A stretch of DNA of 64,000 nt from Gemmatimonas sp. (GTDB taxonomy: Bacteria; Gemmatimonadota; Gemmatimonadetes; Gemmatimonadales; Gemmatimonadaceae), in assembly GCA_011390885.1 (NCBI GenBank), contig JAABRO010000060.1, forward strand, positions 83,007 through 147,006. The letters are read 5' to 3'. Below the pieces are notes generated by a model. The model made no database searches, was not told the DNA's origin, and worked only from the letters and a program-made list of their open reading frames with translations. The translations under genes and the position numbers were made by a program. Below, one piece after another: positions 47,441 to 56,213 of this stretch (within the stretch, counting starts at the first letter, position 1; each line of letters begins with the position of its first letter).

Positions 47441-48669
47441 TGCCGTTCCCGCTCCGTCGTGTCGCTCGCTGCACGCTCGCCCTCGCCCTCACCGCGCTCA
47501 CCGCGGGCGCGCTGCTGCCATCCTCGAGTTCGGCCCAGGCGCCCGAGGCGCGTCGCGTCGAAGGGCGCGTCGTGCGGCCGGCACCGTTCCTCGAGGGGGA
47601 CACGACGGCCGTCGTCACCGTGCCCGACATCTGGGTCACGCTGCATCGCGTCTCGCCCAGCATCTCGGGGCCGCTCGACTCCATGCGCACCGACGCCGAG
47701 GGACGCTATCGCTTCCGCTACCTGCCGAGCGGCGGCGCGGAGGCCGTGTACTTCGTGTCGGCCACGTACGGCGGCATCGCCTACTTCACCAATCCGCTGC
47801 GCGGGCTCGTCACGCAGGGGGCCGAGGCGGAGATCGCGGTGTTCGACACCACCTCCGTGCCGTTCCCGCTCACGGTGCGCGGGCGGCACCTGATCGTGGG
47901 CGCGCTCGACAGCATGAAGGAGCGCACGGTCGTCGAGATCTTCGAGGTGTCGAACGACAGCACGCGCACGATCATCGCGCGCGACGACCCGAATGCGACA
48001 CCGACCTGGTCGTTCCCGGTGCCCACCGCCGCGCGCGAGGTGAAGGCAGGGCAGGGCGACGTGCCCGCCGATGCGTTCGTGCAGGCCACGGGCAAGGTCT
48101 CGCTGTACGCGGCGCTCGCGCCGGGGCTCAAGCAGCTGTCCGTGTCGTACAAGATGCCGGAGACCGCGTTTCCGCTCGACCTCGTGATCGACGGTGGCGC
48201 GGTCGTGCTCGAGGTGCTGCTCGAGGAGCCCACGGCCACGGTGAGTGGCGCGAATCTCGTCGCGGTCGAGCCGGTGGGGCTCGAGGGACGTCAGTTCCTG
48301 CGCTACCTCGCGCAGGACGTGCGTCCCGGTGCGCAGATCACGATCGATCCGCCCGGCAGCGGCCTTGGCGGGCGTGGCTTGTACGTCACGGTGCTGCTCG
48401 GCTCGATCGGCTTCCTCATGCTGCTGGCGCTCTTCCGCGCGGCGTCGCGACGGCAGCGTCCGGTCGGGACCACGATTCCGCGTCTCGCCCCCCTCGTGCC
48501 CGAACTGCCTACGCCGGAGCGGCTCGCGCGCGAGATCGCCGATCTCGACGCGGCGTTCGCGGCGCAGCCGAATCCGTCGGAGAGCGTGCGCACCGCGTAC
48601 GAGCGTCGACGGGCCGAGCTCGCCGCTGCGCTGCGCGAGGAGCTTGCTGCCGGTTCGTCCGCGGTGTAA
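47437..48669 (+). CDS. Exported carboxypeptidase-regulatory-like protein with C-terminal membrane anchor
   Basis: A 410-residue protein: signal peptide (LALALTALTAGALLPSSSSA), a beta-sandwich like a carboxypeptidase regulatory domain (RRVEGRVVRPAPFLEGD; DSMRTDAEGRYRFRYLP), further beta-rich repeats to about residue 300, one transmembrane helix (GLYVTVLLGSIGFLMLLALF, about 312-331), and a basic cytoplasmic tail with a helix (LAREIADLDAAFAAQ) recalling CcmH/CcmI-like tails. Function unknown; perhaps an envelope-anchored adhesin or assembly factor. The start at 47437 or the adjacent ATG at 47440 both fit. Confidence 0.65.
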   Translation: MMPFPLRRVARCTLALALTALTAGALLPSSSSAQAPEARRVEGRVVRPAPFLEGDTTAVVTVPDIWVTLHRVSPSISGPLDSMRTDAEGRYRFRYLPSGGAEAVYFVSATYGGIAYFTNPLRGLVTQGAEAEIAVFDTTSVPFPLTVRGRHLIVGALDSMKERTVVEIFEVSNDSTRTIIARDDPNATPTWSFPVPTAAREVKAGQGDVPADAFVQATGKVSLYAALAPGLKQLSVSYKMPETAFPLDLVIDGGAVVLEVLLEEPTATVSGANLVAVEPVGLEGRQFLRYLAQDVRPGAQITIDPPGSGLGGRGLYVTVLLGSIGFLMLLALFRAASRRQRPVGTTIPRLAPLVPELPTPERLAREIADLDAAFAAQPNPSESVRTAYERRRAELAAALREELAAGSSAV

Positions 48670-48711
48670 GTATCGGCACGTCGGGGTTGGACCGCCGGTC
48701 CGGACCGACAG

Positions 48712-48892
48712 ACAACTGATCGTGCGTGCGGGACACGGAAGCCGGTGCGATGCCGGCGCGGCCCCGCCACTGTAACGGGTATCGATGTCGATCTTCGGGT
48801 CGGCATTCCCGCGTGCTCATCATGTCACTGTGCGGTGCAGGTCACCGTGTGGGAAGACGAGCCCGCGTTGCCCGGAGCCAGGAGACGACCCG
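48712..48892 (+). ncRNA. Cobalamin (adenosylcobalamin-type) riboswitch
   Basis: The leader shows the conserved cobalamin aptamer landmarks in order: ggaagccggtg (48737-48747), the core gccccgccactgtaacggg with GCCACTG at 48766-48772, GGGAAGAC at 48851-48858, and the 3' B12 box gagccaggagac (48875-48886). Spacing is normal. It precedes btuF, btuC, btuD and a TonB receptor, so it should reduce their expression when cobalamin is plentiful. Outer limits are approximate. Confidence 0.9.
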
Positions 48893-48994
48893 CGCGCGAT
48901 TCGTACGAACACCCTCGAGGGGGGGGCTCGTGCTCGCAGGGAAGTCGCCTGCGCGTCGTCCGACAGGGCGGCGTGGCGACCTGCCCTTCGTGCC

Positions 48995-49026
48995 CGGGCG
49001 TCCTCTCTCCACCGAGAGGACGCCCG
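48995..49026 (+). terminator. Riboswitch expression-platform hairpin before btuF
   Basis: A perfect 13-bp stem (cgggcgtcctctc / gagaggacgcccg) with a 6-base loop ends 8 bases before the btuF ATG. It is the obvious candidate for the switched terminator or start-site blocker of the cobalamin riboswitch. Upstream segments around 48945-48985 (gtcgcc / ggcgac) could form an alternative fold. Confidence 0.65.
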
Positions 49027-49034
49027 TCGTGTTG

Positions 49035-49979
49035 ATGCGCCCGAAGGTTGCTGCAATCCCGATCGTGCTGCTGCTCGCGCTGTCGGCGTGCGGCCAGGAG
49101 TCCGGGCGCGACGAGCGGGACGTGCGCGAGCGCGGCGTGAGTGACACGCTCGGCGCCGCGGCCGCGGGCGCGACCGACGACTTCGGGCAGCCATTCCCCG
49201 CCGACGCGTCCTTCGCGGCGCGCGTGGTGTCGCTCAACCCGGCCTTCACTGAAATCGCCTTCGCCATTGGCGCGGGGGATCGCCTCGTGGGGCGCACGGC
49301 GTGGGACGATCGACCGGCCGCAGCGCTCGCGGTCACCGACGTGGGCGCGGGCATTCGCCCCAACGTCGAGGCGGTGCTGGCCACGAAGCCCACGCTCGTG
49401 CTGTTGTACGCCACCGCCGAGAACCGCGCCGCCGCCGACGCGCTCGCGCGTGCCGGTGTGCGCACGCTCGCGCTGCGCACCGTCACCATCGCCGATTTTC
49501 GCCGCGCCTCACAGGTGCTCGGCGTGGCGCTCGGCGCGGTGCCCCAAGCCACGGCACTCGTCGACTCGATCGATGCCACGCTCGAGGCGGTTCGTGAGGC
49601 CGTGCGCGACGTCACGCGGCCGCGCGTCGTGTGGCCCTCGTGGGACTCGCCCGTGATGGTGGTGGGCAACGCGAGCTACGAAGCGGAATTGCTCGCGCTG
49701 GCCGGCGCCGAGAATGTGTTCGCCGATCGGGAGGAGTCCGTGGCCACAGTGACCGTCGAGGAGATCGCGCGACGCGATCCGGCGCTCCTGCTCGCGGGAC
49801 CGGATCGCGCCGCGCGGCTGCGGGAGAGTGCGACCTGGCGCGCCGTGCCGGCGGTGCGCGACGGACGGCTCGTGGTGCTCGACACTGCGGTGATCGGTCG
49901 TCCCGGTGTCACGATCGGCATGGCGGCCGTGTCGATCGCGCGCGCGCTGCACCCCGACCGCGCGGACCGGCTGCCGTGA
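49035..49979 (+). CDS. btuF: Cobalamin ABC transporter substrate-binding lipoprotein
   Basis: A 314-residue periplasmic-binding protein of the BtuF/FhuD type. The lipoprotein signal ends in LLLALSACGQES. The mature fold shows RVVSLNPAFTEIAFAIGAGD, RLVGRTAWDDRP, NVEAVLATKPTLVLLYATAE, SPVMVVGNASYEAELLALAG and IARRDPALLLAGPD, all typical of helical-backbone class III binding proteins. The B12 assignment rests on the riboswitch and on btuC/btuD directly downstream. The start is the ATG at 49035 (GTG at 49029 also in frame); longer readings run through the riboswitch. Its stop overlaps btuC. Confidence 0.92.
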   Translation: MRPKVAAIPIVLLLALSACGQESGRDERDVRERGVSDTLGAAAAGATDDFGQPFPADASFAARVVSLNPAFTEIAFAIGAGDRLVGRTAWDDRPAAALAVTDVGAGIRPNVEAVLATKPTLVLLYATAENRAAADALARAGVRTLALRTVTIADFRRASQVLGVALGAVPQATALVDSIDATLEAVREAVRDVTRPRVVWPSWDSPVMVVGNASYEAELLALAGAENVFADREESVATVTVEEIARRDPALLLAGPDRAARLRESATWRAVPAVRDGRLVVLDTAVIGRPGVTIGMAAVSIARALHPDRADRLP

Positions 49980-50950
49980 ACCGGCTGGTGGTGCCCGCGG
50001 GGCTGCTGCTGCTCGTGGTCGTGATGCTCGTCGCGCTCGGCGTGGGCGCGGTGTCCATTCCCGTGGGTGACGTGTGGCGCGCGGTGCTCGGTGAGGGTGA
50101 GACGCAGGTGGTCTCGATCGTGCGCGACCTGCGCGGACCGCGGGTGCTGCTGGCGGCCCTCGTGGGCGCCGGGCTCGCCATGAGTGGCGCCGCGCTGCAG
50201 GGCACGCTCCGCAACCCGCTTGCCGAGCCCTATCTGCTCGGGGTGTCGGGGGGCGCGGCCGTCGGGGCGGTCGTGGCGCTCACCGTGGGACTCGGATCGG
50301 CCACCGTCGTGACGCTCGCCGCGTTCGGCGGCGCCGCCGTGGCCACCGGCGTCGTGGCGCTGCTCGCGCGCATCGCGGGCGGACGCGCGGAGCCGCGATT
50401 GCTACTCATGGCCGGCGTCGTCGTGGGCGCATTCGCCAACGCGGTGATCCTCGTGGCCCTCGCCGACGCGCCCCCCGACCGCATTCGCGGCGCCCTCTGG
50501 TGGATGATGGGCTCCACCGCCGATGCCACCTGGCCGGCTGTCGCGCGCACGGCGATGGCGCTGCTGCTGTTTGGTGGCATCCTCGTGGTGCGTGCGCGTG
50601 AGCTCGACGTGCTGTCGCTCGGTGAGGAACCGGCCGTGGCGCTGGGCGCCGATGTCGATCGCGCCGCGCGCACGGTGTTTCTCGTCGCGTCGTGGCTCGC
50701 CGCGTCCACCGTGGCCGCCGTCGGGCTCATCGGCTTCGTTGGCCTCGTGGTGCCGAACCTCGCGCGCGCCCTCGGCGCCCACCGGCATCGCGCGCTGCTC
50801 GTCGTGTCGGCGGTGTACGGCGGCACGCTGCTCGTCGCCGCCGATGTCGCCGCGCGCTCGGTGCGCGCGCCGGTGGAGTTGCCGCTCGGTGCGGTCACGG
50901 CGCTCGTGGGCGTGCCCTTCTTCCTGGCGCGGCTGCGCCGTCTCGCATGA
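49976..50950 (+). CDS. btuC: Cobalamin ABC transporter permease
   Basis: A 324-residue FecCD/BtuC-family permease with about ten hydrophobic segments. Family motifs: VRDLRGPRVLLAALVGAGLA, MSGAALQGTLRNPLAEPYLL, LWWMMGSTADATW, and the cytoplasmic coupling region GLIGFVGLVVPNLARALGAH. The C-terminus has VELPLGAVTALVGVPFFLAR. GTG start overlaps the btuF stop and the stop overlaps the ATPase gene, so the three are translated together. It would form a dimer with two BtuD subunits. Confidence 0.95.
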   Translation: MNRLVVPAGLLLLVVVMLVALGVGAVSIPVGDVWRAVLGEGETQVVSIVRDLRGPRVLLAALVGAGLAMSGAALQGTLRNPLAEPYLLGVSGGAAVGAVVALTVGLGSATVVTLAAFGGAAVATGVVALLARIAGGRAEPRLLLMAGVVVGAFANAVILVALADAPPDRIRGALWWMMGSTADATWPAVARTAMALLLFGGILVVRARELDVLSLGEEPAVALGADVDRAARTVFLVASWLAASTVAAVGLIGFVGLVVPNLARALGAHRHRALLVVSAVYGGTLLVAADVAARSVRAPVELPLGAVTALVGVPFFLARLRRLA

Positions 50951-51807
50951 GCGCCGCCGCTTCGTTCGGGCGCGCCGCGGGGGGGGCGTCGTCTGCCGGC
51001 ACGCCACCGTCGCTGCGATTCGAGTCGGTCGCCCTCACCTATCCGCGCGCGGCGACGCCCGCCCTGCGCGGCGTCACCGTGCATGCGGCGCCGGGCTGCG
51101 TCACGGCCGTGGTGGGCCCCAACGGCAGTGGCAAGAGCACCCTCGTGCGCGCCCTGCTGCGGCGCGTGGCGCTCTCCGCGGGCGAGATCCGCGTGGGGGA
51201 CGTGGCACTGCCTGCGCTCGCGGCGCGCGAGTTCGCGCGCGCGGTGGCCGTCGTGCCACAGCGGGAAGAGGTGCAGATGCCGTTGCCGGTGCGCGAGTTC
51301 GTGGCGCTCGGGCGCCATGTGCACCTGGGCGCATTCACCCCGCTCGGCGCGCACGACCTCGCGACGATCGAGCAGTCGCTCGACCGGGCAGGCATGGTGC
51401 ACCTCGCCGACCGTCGCACCGACACGCTCTCCGGCGGCGAGTGGCAGCGCGTGCGCATCGCACGCGCGCTGGCGCAGGAAGCCCCGGTGCTGGTGCTCGA
51501 CGAACCCACGACCTTCCTCGACATCGCCCACGAGATGGCGGTCTTCGAGCTGCTCGACGCGCTCGCCGCCGAGGGGCGCACCGTGCTGCTGGTCAGCCAC
51601 CAGCTCAACCTCGTGGCGCGCTTCGCCTCGCACATCGTGCTGCTGCACGCGGGGGAGGTGGCGGCGAGTGGCACGGCGAACGAGGTCATGCGCGGCGACG
51701 TGCTCGAACGCGTGTACGAGTGGCCGCTTGTGGTCACGCGCGATCCGGCCGTTGGCGCGCCGGCGCTGCTTCCACTGCGCGGCGGGTCGCGCGGACGGCG
51801 AGGGTGA
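50947..51807 (+). CDS. btuD: Cobalamin ABC transporter ATPase
   Basis: A 286-residue ABC ATPase of the FecE/BtuD type: Walker A VGPNGSGKSTLVRALL, Q-loop VPQREEVQMPLPVREFVALG, signature LSGGEWQRVRIARALAQEAP, Walker B LVLDEPTTFLDIAH, and the switch His in VLLVSHQLN. A 20-residue Ala/Gly-rich tail precedes the first strand. ATG overlaps the btuC stop. Confidence 0.95.
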   Translation: MSAAASFGRAAGGASSAGTPPSLRFESVALTYPRAATPALRGVTVHAAPGCVTAVVGPNGSGKSTLVRALLRRVALSAGEIRVGDVALPALAAREFARAVAVVPQREEVQMPLPVREFVALGRHVHLGAFTPLGAHDLATIEQSLDRAGMVHLADRRTDTLSGGEWQRVRIARALAQEAPVLVLDEPTTFLDIAHEMAVFELLDALAAEGRTVLLVSHQLNLVARFASHIVLLHAGEVAASGTANEVMRGDVLERVYEWPLVVTRDPAVGAPALLPLRGGSRGRRG

Positions 51808-51815
51808 GTGCATCG

Positions 51816-53930
51816 ATGCGTGCCGTGACGCGACGTCGCATGATGGTCGGGTTGCGCACATGGAGCCTTGCCGCGTTGGCTCTCGTCGCGTCGGTCCGCT
51901 CCGCACGGCCGCTCGACGCGCAACCACGCCCTGCCGCGAGCACGCCCGCGCATTCGCATGTGCTGTGTGTGCGTGACGCGGCCACGGGTGCGGTCGTGTC
52001 GCTCGTCACCCTCGAGCGCGTGCTCGAAGGGGCGATCGTCCCCATCGGCGGTTCGCCATCGGAGTGCCGAGCGGTGTCGCTGGCGCGTGGCGACTCGCTG
52101 CTGGTGCGCCGGCTTGGCTACGCGCCGTGGCGCGGCGTGCTCCCCGCCGGCATCGGCGCGAACGACACGCTCTTCCTGCACCTGACGCCGGTGGCGTCCC
52201 TGCTCGCCGCAAGCGTGACGCGTGGCCTCGTCACCACGGCCGCGCGCAACGCCAGCACGCGCGAGGTGGACGACGCGCGCACCCTCGGCGTGGCCTCGTC
52301 GGCCGGCCTCGTGGCGTTGCTGCCGTACGCCCAGCCGCGCAGCGCGCGTGGCGAGGTGTCGGTGTCGCTGCGCGGCACGCGTCGCGAGCAGGTTGCCATC
52401 ACGCTCGACGGTCTGCCGCTCACGGATCCGGCCACCGGCGTGGCCGACGTCGCCGACGTGCCGCTCGCGGTGCTCGGCGCGGCGACCGTGGCCCCGGGCA
52501 GCGATCCGCTCGGCACGGGGCCGGGCGCCATCGGCGGCGTGCTCGCGCTCCGCACCGCGACGGCGTCGGTGTTCGCCGTGCGCGCCGGTGCGTTCGGGGC
52601 GTCAGGCGTGGAGGGCGCGCACGATGTCGCGTTGGGAGACGGTCGCCTTCGCCTTGGGGCCTCGCGTCAGTTCGCGCGCAACGACTTCGCGTTCGACAAT
52701 CGCGCCACGACCACCGGCGTCACACTCCAGGAGCGGCGTGTGAACAACGACGCCACGCGCCACGCGCTGTTCGCGCAGTGGAACGGCCCCTCCACGCAGC
52801 TCGTGGTGCTCGGCACCACGGCCGAGCTCGGCCTGGTGGGCCCGGTGAACGTGCGCGACTACGACGAGGATCGGTCGCGCACGCGCCGGCTCTTCGTGCG
52901 CGGCACCGCGCAGCGTGGGCGCGTGCTGGTCACCTCGAGTGTACGCGCCTTCGGGTTGCGGTATCGCGACCCGACGCGGCCGACGTTCGATCGCGACGCC
53001 AACGCGCTCGCCGCCGATGCCGACGTGCGCGGCACGGTGCAGGGGGTGCTGCTGCACGCCGGCGTCGGCGCAGATCGCCTGCGGGCCGACGAGGTCTCGC
53101 AGGATCGCGGGCGCGGCTTCGTGGGCGTGACCCACGGCCGACGTGCACTTGGCCTCGACTGGCTCGGGGGGGCGCGCCTCGATGCCATCGACGGCAGTGG
53201 CACGCTCCCGTCGCTGTCGCTCGCGGCCGAACGCCGTGGCGAGCAGCTGACGGCCGGTGCGCGCGTGGCGCAGGCGGTACGGGTGCCTACGCTGTACGAC
53301 CTCTACTTCTCCAGCCCGCAGCGGCTCACGGTCGCCGCGCTGCGGGCCGAACGCGTGCGGCACGACGTGGAGCTGTTCGCGCGCTGGCGGCGCGTGCTCG
53401 CGCCGACATGGACGGCGGCCGTGGACGCGTCGCTCGTCACGCGCAGCGTGCGCGATGCCATCGTGTGGTTTCCCGGCAACTTCGGCTGGAGTCCCGCCAA
53501 CGTGGGCGCGGAATCGCTGCGTGGTGCGGAACTGCGTGCCGAACTGCGGCGGCAGCAGCTGGAGATCAGCGGCTGGTACACGGGCTATCGCTCCGTGCTC
53601 ACGAGTGGCGCGCTGCGCATTCCCACGCCCTACGTGCCCACGCACGCGGGCGGTGCCGTGGTGCGCGTGCCGGTCGGCCCGCTCCAGGCCGGTGTGGTGA
53701 CGCGATGGCTGGGCGCGCGCCCCTTCACGGCGGGACCGCGCGATCCCGCGTTCCTGCTGCCCGCCGTCTCGCTGGTCGATCTCTCGCTCGCGGCGCACGG
53801 TGACGTGCGCGGAGCGCGCATGGTGCTCGTGGCCGCACTCGACAACGCCACCGATCGCGCATGGCAGTCCGTGCGCGGCTTTCCATCGCCGGGCCGCTCC
53901 TGGTCCCTCTCCCTCACCGTGACACCGTGA
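51816..53930 (+). CDS. TonB-dependent receptor of the B12 uptake operon (BtuB-like)
   Basis: A 704-residue outer-membrane receptor. After a signal peptide (LAALALVASVRSARPLDAQP) there is a short regulatory-like beta domain, a plug (LRGTRREQVAITLDGLPL; PGSDPLGTGPGAIGGVLALR), and a barrel of many aromatic-flanked strands ending in SPGRSWSLSLTVTP. There is no STN domain. Position after btuFCD behind a cobalamin riboswitch makes B12 or a related corrinoid the likely ligand; sequence alone does not prove it. ATG at 51816 is preferred, but a GTG at 51804 overlapping the btuD stop is equally in frame and fits the operon style. Confidence 0.9.
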   Translation: MRAVTRRRMMVGLRTWSLAALALVASVRSARPLDAQPRPAASTPAHSHVLCVRDAATGAVVSLVTLERVLEGAIVPIGGSPSECRAVSLARGDSLLVRRLGYAPWRGVLPAGIGANDTLFLHLTPVASLLAASVTRGLVTTAARNASTREVDDARTLGVASSAGLVALLPYAQPRSARGEVSVSLRGTRREQVAITLDGLPLTDPATGVADVADVPLAVLGAATVAPGSDPLGTGPGAIGGVLALRTATASVFAVRAGAFGASGVEGAHDVALGDGRLRLGASRQFARNDFAFDNRATTTGVTLQERRVNNDATRHALFAQWNGPSTQLVVLGTTAELGLVGPVNVRDYDEDRSRTRRLFVRGTAQRGRVLVTSSVRAFGLRYRDPTRPTFDRDANALAADADVRGTVQGVLLHAGVGADRLRADEVSQDRGRGFVGVTHGRRALGLDWLGGARLDAIDGSGTLPSLSLAAERRGEQLTAGARVAQAVRVPTLYDLYFSSPQRLTVAALRAERVRHDVELFARWRRVLAPTWTAAVDASLVTRSVRDAIVWFPGNFGWSPANVGAESLRGAELRAELRRQQLEISGWYTGYRSVLTSGALRIPTPYVPTHAGGAVVRVPVGPLQAGVVTRWLGARPFTAGPRDPAFLLPAVSLVDLSLAAHGDVRGARMVLVAALDNATDRAWQSVRGFPSPGRSWSLSLTVTP

Positions 53931-55069
53931 TGCACTCGCACTCCCCACGTCGCCTCCTCGCCCCGCTGTCGGCGGTGCTCGTTCTCTCCGCTTGCGGCAG
54001 CGATGGCGGCACCGATCCGGCGCCCGCCGTGCCGCGCGGCATCGTCGTGCTCGACGGATTCATTCAGCCGGGGTTCACGCTCGTGCCCGACTCCGGAACC
54101 AGCACGCAGCGCATCGCGCTCGGTGCGTCCACGGAGTTCGATGCCGGTGGCTTCGAGATGCGCAACGACACGGCGCTCGCCGCCTCGAGCCGTGGCGCCG
54201 GTGACCTGCTGTACATCGCCGACGTGGTCTCGGGCAACGTACGTCGCGTGCAGATGCCGGCGCGCAGCAACCCTGCACGTGCGCGCCTGCTGCGCGGAAC
54301 GGGCGGTCGCGCGCTCATCGGTGTTCCGCTGCGTGACTCGGCCAGTGTGTTGCTCGCGTCCGTGTCGACCACGGGGCAGGCCACCTTCGAGCGGATCGGT
54401 AACCTCGGCACCTGTCCGGTGGATGTCTTCCAGTACGGCAACGACACCTGGGTGGTCGATGCCAACGCGACCTGCGCCACCTCGTACACATCGAGCGGCG
54501 CCATGCGCCTCATCCGCGTGCCTGCCGGTGGTGGTAGCCGTCAGGTCATCACGCTCGATGCCTTGCGCGGCTCCGATGCGAGCGTGGTCGTGAGCGGCGA
54601 CATCGCGTACGTCAGTGCCGGCGGCGACGCCGATTTCTCGAGCTTCCCCTTCACGCTCCGTGCCGGGGGCGCGATCACGCGCGTGGACCTGCGCACCGGC
54701 ACCGTGCTCGGGTCGCGCGCGATGCCGAGCGGCACGTACGGCGCGAGTGCGCGCCTCGGCCTCGACGGCAACCTGCAGGTTACGCTCTTCGAGGATCTCG
54801 CGAGCTTCCGGAGCCGCACGATCGCCCTCCGGCTGCCTGAGCTCACGCCGGTGGGCCAGCGCGCGACCGGCGCGGACTGGCTCGCGCTGCGCGATGGCGC
54901 CGGTGCGGAGGTGACCTGCAGTGCCGGCCAGACCGACGTGCTGGGACGGTTTCACTGCCTGCAGAATCGGGCGGGATCGGCCACGTTCCTGATGGTGTTC
55001 GCGCCCGATGGCAGCCTCGTGCGCGAGGTCGCCGCGGGGCAGGGCGGCGTCGACCTGCGACTCCGGTAG
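53930..55069 (+). CDS. Surface lipoprotein of the B12 operon, beta-propeller-like
   Basis: A 379-residue lipoprotein (signal ending in VLVLSACGSDGG). The mature part is strand-rich with repeating units of about 45 residues: GDLLYIADVVSGNVRRVQMP, DVFQYGNDTWVVDANATCAT, GDIAYVSAGGDADFSSFPFT and GGAITRVDLRTGTVLGSRAM. This suggests a beta-propeller. Four cysteines (Cys after the lipobox region) may pair. It is the last gene of the riboswitch-controlled operon, overlapping the receptor stop by one base. Bacteroides uses a propeller lipoprotein, BtuG, to capture B12 and hand it to BtuB; by position and fold this could be a counterpart, but no sequence match is claimed. Confidence 0.7.
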   Translation: MHSHSPRRLLAPLSAVLVLSACGSDGGTDPAPAVPRGIVVLDGFIQPGFTLVPDSGTSTQRIALGASTEFDAGGFEMRNDTALAASSRGAGDLLYIADVVSGNVRRVQMPARSNPARARLLRGTGGRALIGVPLRDSASVLLASVSTTGQATFERIGNLGTCPVDVFQYGNDTWVVDANATCATSYTSSGAMRLIRVPAGGGSRQVITLDALRGSDASVVVSGDIAYVSAGGDADFSSFPFTLRAGGAITRVDLRTGTVLGSRAMPSGTYGASARLGLDGNLQVTLFEDLASFRSRTIALRLPELTPVGQRATGADWLALRDGAGAEVTCSAGQTDVLGRFHCLQNRAGSATFLMVFAPDGSLVREVAAGQGGVDLRLR

Positions 55070-55122
55070 GGCGACCGCGGCGCGTGCGTCGGTCGCAGCG
55101 CGGTGGCGGCTACATTTCCGTC

Positions 55123-55878
55123 ATGCCCCTGGTCGCGACCGACGCGCTGGTCCTGCACGCCTTCGACTACCTCGAGACGTCGCGCATCCTGCGCTTGGCC
55201 ACGCGCGAGTTCGGCGTGCAGTCGGTGCTCGCGCGCGGCGCGCGGCGCTCGTCGCAGCGGTTCGGCACGGCGCTCGACCTGTTCGCGGAGGGGGTGGCGC
55301 AGCTCGATCTGCGGCCGGGGCGCGAGCTCCAGACGCTCTCGGGGTTCGAGGTGCTGCGGGTGCGTCCCGGGCTGGCGAGCGACATGGGGCGCTTCACGGC
55401 CGCAGCTGCGCTGTCGGAGTGCGTGCAGCGCCTGGTGATCGAGGAGCATGCGCCGGTGGCGTTCGACATCATCCGGCTCGCACTCGACGGGCTGACCGAG
55501 GCGGCGGCCGACCGCGTCGTGCCGCTGACGGTGGGCGCGCTCTGGGAGCTGGTGGGCGAGTTGGGGTTCGCGCCGGCGCTCGAGTCGTGCGCGAGCTGTC
55601 ACGAGGCGCTGCCGGCCGGGGAGGGGGCGCCGTTCAGTCACGCCGCCGGTGGGGCGCTCTGTGCGCGCTGCGCCACGCGTGCGCCCGGCGCGCGCCGGCT
55701 GCCGGCGGCGGCGGTCGTGGCGCTGCAGGAGTGGGTGGCCGGACGGCGCCCCGGGCTGGTCAGCGACGCGGAGGCTCGCGCACACCAGCGGCTGCTCCGG
55801 GAGTTTCTCGGCGAGCACCTGCTGGACGCGCGAGGGCTGCAGGCGTACGCCACCTGGGAGCAGGGGCGGTGGAGCTGA
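55123..55878 (+). CDS. recO: DNA repair protein RecO
   Basis: RecO anneals ssDNA and helps load RecA with RecR. The 251-residue protein begins PLVATDALVLHAFDYLETSR (OB fold, about 1-80), continues with a helical domain, and has the zinc knuckles CASC (about 161-164) and CARC (about 181-184). The ATG at 55123 gives the expected N-terminus; a GTG at 55084 adds 13 residues. TACATT ends 6 bases before the ATG and could be the -10 box of a leaderless transcript. Confidence 0.93.
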   Translation: MPLVATDALVLHAFDYLETSRILRLATREFGVQSVLARGARRSSQRFGTALDLFAEGVAQLDLRPGRELQTLSGFEVLRVRPGLASDMGRFTAAAALSECVQRLVIEEHAPVAFDIIRLALDGLTEAAADRVVPLTVGALWELVGELGFAPALESCASCHEALPAGEGAPFSHAAGGALCARCATRAPGARRLPAAAVVALQEWVAGRRPGLVSDAEARAHQRLLREFLGEHLLDARGLQAYATWEQGRWS

Positions 55879-55886
55879 GCTCCGGT

Positions 55887-55904
55887 GCAGCCCTTGCGGG
55901 CTGC
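55887..55904 (+). terminator. Hairpin after recO
   Basis: gcagccc / gggctgc form a 7-bp perfect stem with a TTGC loop, 9 bases after the recO stop. Confidence 0.4.
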
Positions 55905-55978
55905 CGAACCGGCAGGGGACTGCCAAACATGGGGCTTGCTCGCCTTCGCGATTGAATGTGCGGCGCGTCACAGAGTGG

Positions 55979-56003
55979 AACCCCCGCCAGGAATCGGGGT
56001 TTT
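55979..56003 (+). terminator. Possible intrinsic terminator in the recO downstream region
   Basis: aacccc and ggggtt pair over 6 bp across an 11-base loop and are followed by a short T-run. The 335-base stretch 55879-56213 holds this hairpin, the one at 55887, and the promoter at 56109; I see no gene in it. Confidence 0.4.
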
Positions 56004-56108
56004 CGTACAGGAATGTGAGGTTTCCGTCGGACCGGAGTGGCGCGGCCTGACGGTGAGCGGGTCGGGGGGCGAGGTGCTCCGGGGTCAGGGCATCGCTGGA
56101 TCCGTTGC

Positions 56109-56138
56109 TTGACACCCCCCGTCGCGCGTCTGTAGGTT
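56109..56138 (+). promoter_or_regulatory. Strong sigma70-like promoter (TTGACA-18-TAGGTT)
   Basis: A perfect consensus -35 TTGACA (56109-56114) and a TAGGTT -10 (56133-56138) with 18 bases between them. Predicted start near 56145, giving a leader of about 70 bases with a ggagaaa ribosome site (56204-56210) before the ATG at 56214. Confidence 0.75.
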
Positions 56139-56213
56139 GCAAGCACAGAAGCATTCCTTCACCCACCACAGGAGACTGAACCAAGGCCCCTGATTCGTCA
56201 GTTGGAGAAAGCC

